This document shows, in pieces, positions 31,992-32,312 of a stretch of DNA of 32,312 nucleotides. The stretch lies in assembly GCA_015068305.1 (NCBI GenBank), contig SVKV01000022.1, forward strand, positions 1 through 32,312. Direction: 5' to 3'. The DNA is from Oscillospiraceae bacterium. Its GTDB lineage: Bacteria; Bacillota; Clostridia; Oscillospirales; Oscillospiraceae. The notes below the pieces were generated by a model. It ran no database searches and had not been told where the DNA came from. It worked only from the letters and a program-made list of their open reading frames with translations. Numbering within the stretch: position 1 is the first letter of the stretch; each line of letters opens with the position of its first letter. A program made the position numbers and the translations under genes.

Positions 31992-32312
31992 ATGTTGCAA
32001 GGTACCCTGATCATCGTAGCCTTCGTTATCATCGCGGCACTGCTGATGACGAAGAAGATCCCCACCCTGCTGGCCCTGCCCCTGATGGCTGTTGTCATCT
32101 GTGTCATCGCCGGCGTTCCTGCTGTCGGCACCAATGCTGACGGTGCAGCCATCGGCTGGCTCCAGACCGTCGTGGAAGCCGGTACTGTTCGTATGGGCGC
32201 AGCAATCATGGCCGTTATCTTCGGCGCATGGCTGGGCGAACTGATGAACAAGACCGGTGTCACCGAGACCATCATCAAGAAGTCCGCTGAACTGGGCGGC
32301 GACCGTCCTCTG
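31992..32312 (+). CDS. Integral membrane transporter, ion-transporter superfamily type, 3'-truncated by the window
   Basis: 107 codons are visible from the ATG at 31992 (AAGGAG eight bases upstream); the frame runs open to the last base. The first helix IIVAFVIIAALLMTKKIPTLLALPLMAVVICVIAGVP is a helical hairpin. Then comes a loop, TVRMGAAIMAVIFGAWLGELMNKTGVTETIIKKSAELGGDRPL. The KKIPTLLALP and LGELMNKTGVTETI pattern resembles CitMHS/GntP/DctM-like secondary transporters of organic acids or gluconate. It lies 73 bases after the TIM-barrel gene and may be its transport partner. The family cannot be fixed from a quarter of the protein. Confidence 0.6.
   Translation, partial: MLQGTLIIVAFVIIAALLMTKKIPTLLALPLMAVVICVIAGVPAVGTNADGAAIGWLQTVVEAGTVRMGAAIMAVIFGAWLGELMNKTGVTETIIKKSAELGGDRPL

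Overview
The window looks like chromosomal DNA of a gut-type Gram-positive anaerobe in the Clostridia, probably Oscillospiraceae/Ruminococcaceae-like. This is an inference from GC-rich codon use, strong AGGAGG ribosome sites, several TTG starts, lipoprotein-type solute-binding proteins, and shared-ATPase sugar ABC transport with phosphorolytic beta-glucan use. No rRNA or complete tRNA gene, CRISPR array or transposase was seen.

Layout. (1) 1-7439, plus strand: an oligopeptide/dipeptide ABC operon (binding protein, two permeases, two ATPases) ending in an S9 prolyl-oligopeptidase-type hydrolase. The binding-protein gene begins as the C-terminal half of a rhodanese domain, and its 5' end is lost at an abrupt junction near position 112-121. 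(2) 7491-17026: three operons that appear to form one system. A minus-strand ABC transporter of the poorly understood YnjBCD type (7491-11444) is divergent from a plus-strand operon (11641-14850) encoding a nucleoside hydrolase, a CofC-like transferase (TIGR04282-like), an APH/choline-kinase-fold protein and a family-2-like glycosyltransferase (TIGR04283-like). The plus operon converges on a minus-strand operon (17026-14882) of two TVP38/TMEM64 membrane proteins and a double-CCG cysteine-rich protein. (3) 17229-18284: relics of a pstSCAB phosphate operon in which each gene has lost its middle, followed by an intact HAD 'soluble P-type ATPase' gene. (4) 18852-29915: a beta-glucoside locus with GH94 cellobiose phosphorylase and GH1 beta-glucosidase on the minus strand, then a LacI regulator, a sugar-binding lipoprotein, two CUT1 permeases and a GH2 beta-galactosidase-type enzyme on the plus strand. 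(5) 30202-32312: a ROK-type repressor, an unassigned TIM-barrel protein and the start of an integral membrane transporter cut by the window end.

How the genes work together. Region 1 imports peptides and trims them inside the cell. Region 4 imports cello-oligosaccharides or related beta-glycosides and cleaves them by phosphorolysis (GH94) and hydrolysis (GH1, GH2). Matching TAAACGTTYA sites just downstream of the -10 boxes of lacI and the GH2 gene suggest one LacI regulon. Region 2 is the most novel part. It joins YnjB-type uptake, TVP38/TMEM64 membrane proteins, redox cysteine clusters and nucleoside/sugar-transfer enzymes. From memory, a similar association exists in the E. coli ydjXYZ-ynjABCDEF cluster, whose substrate is not firmly known.

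All family assignments come from reading motifs. No database search was run.
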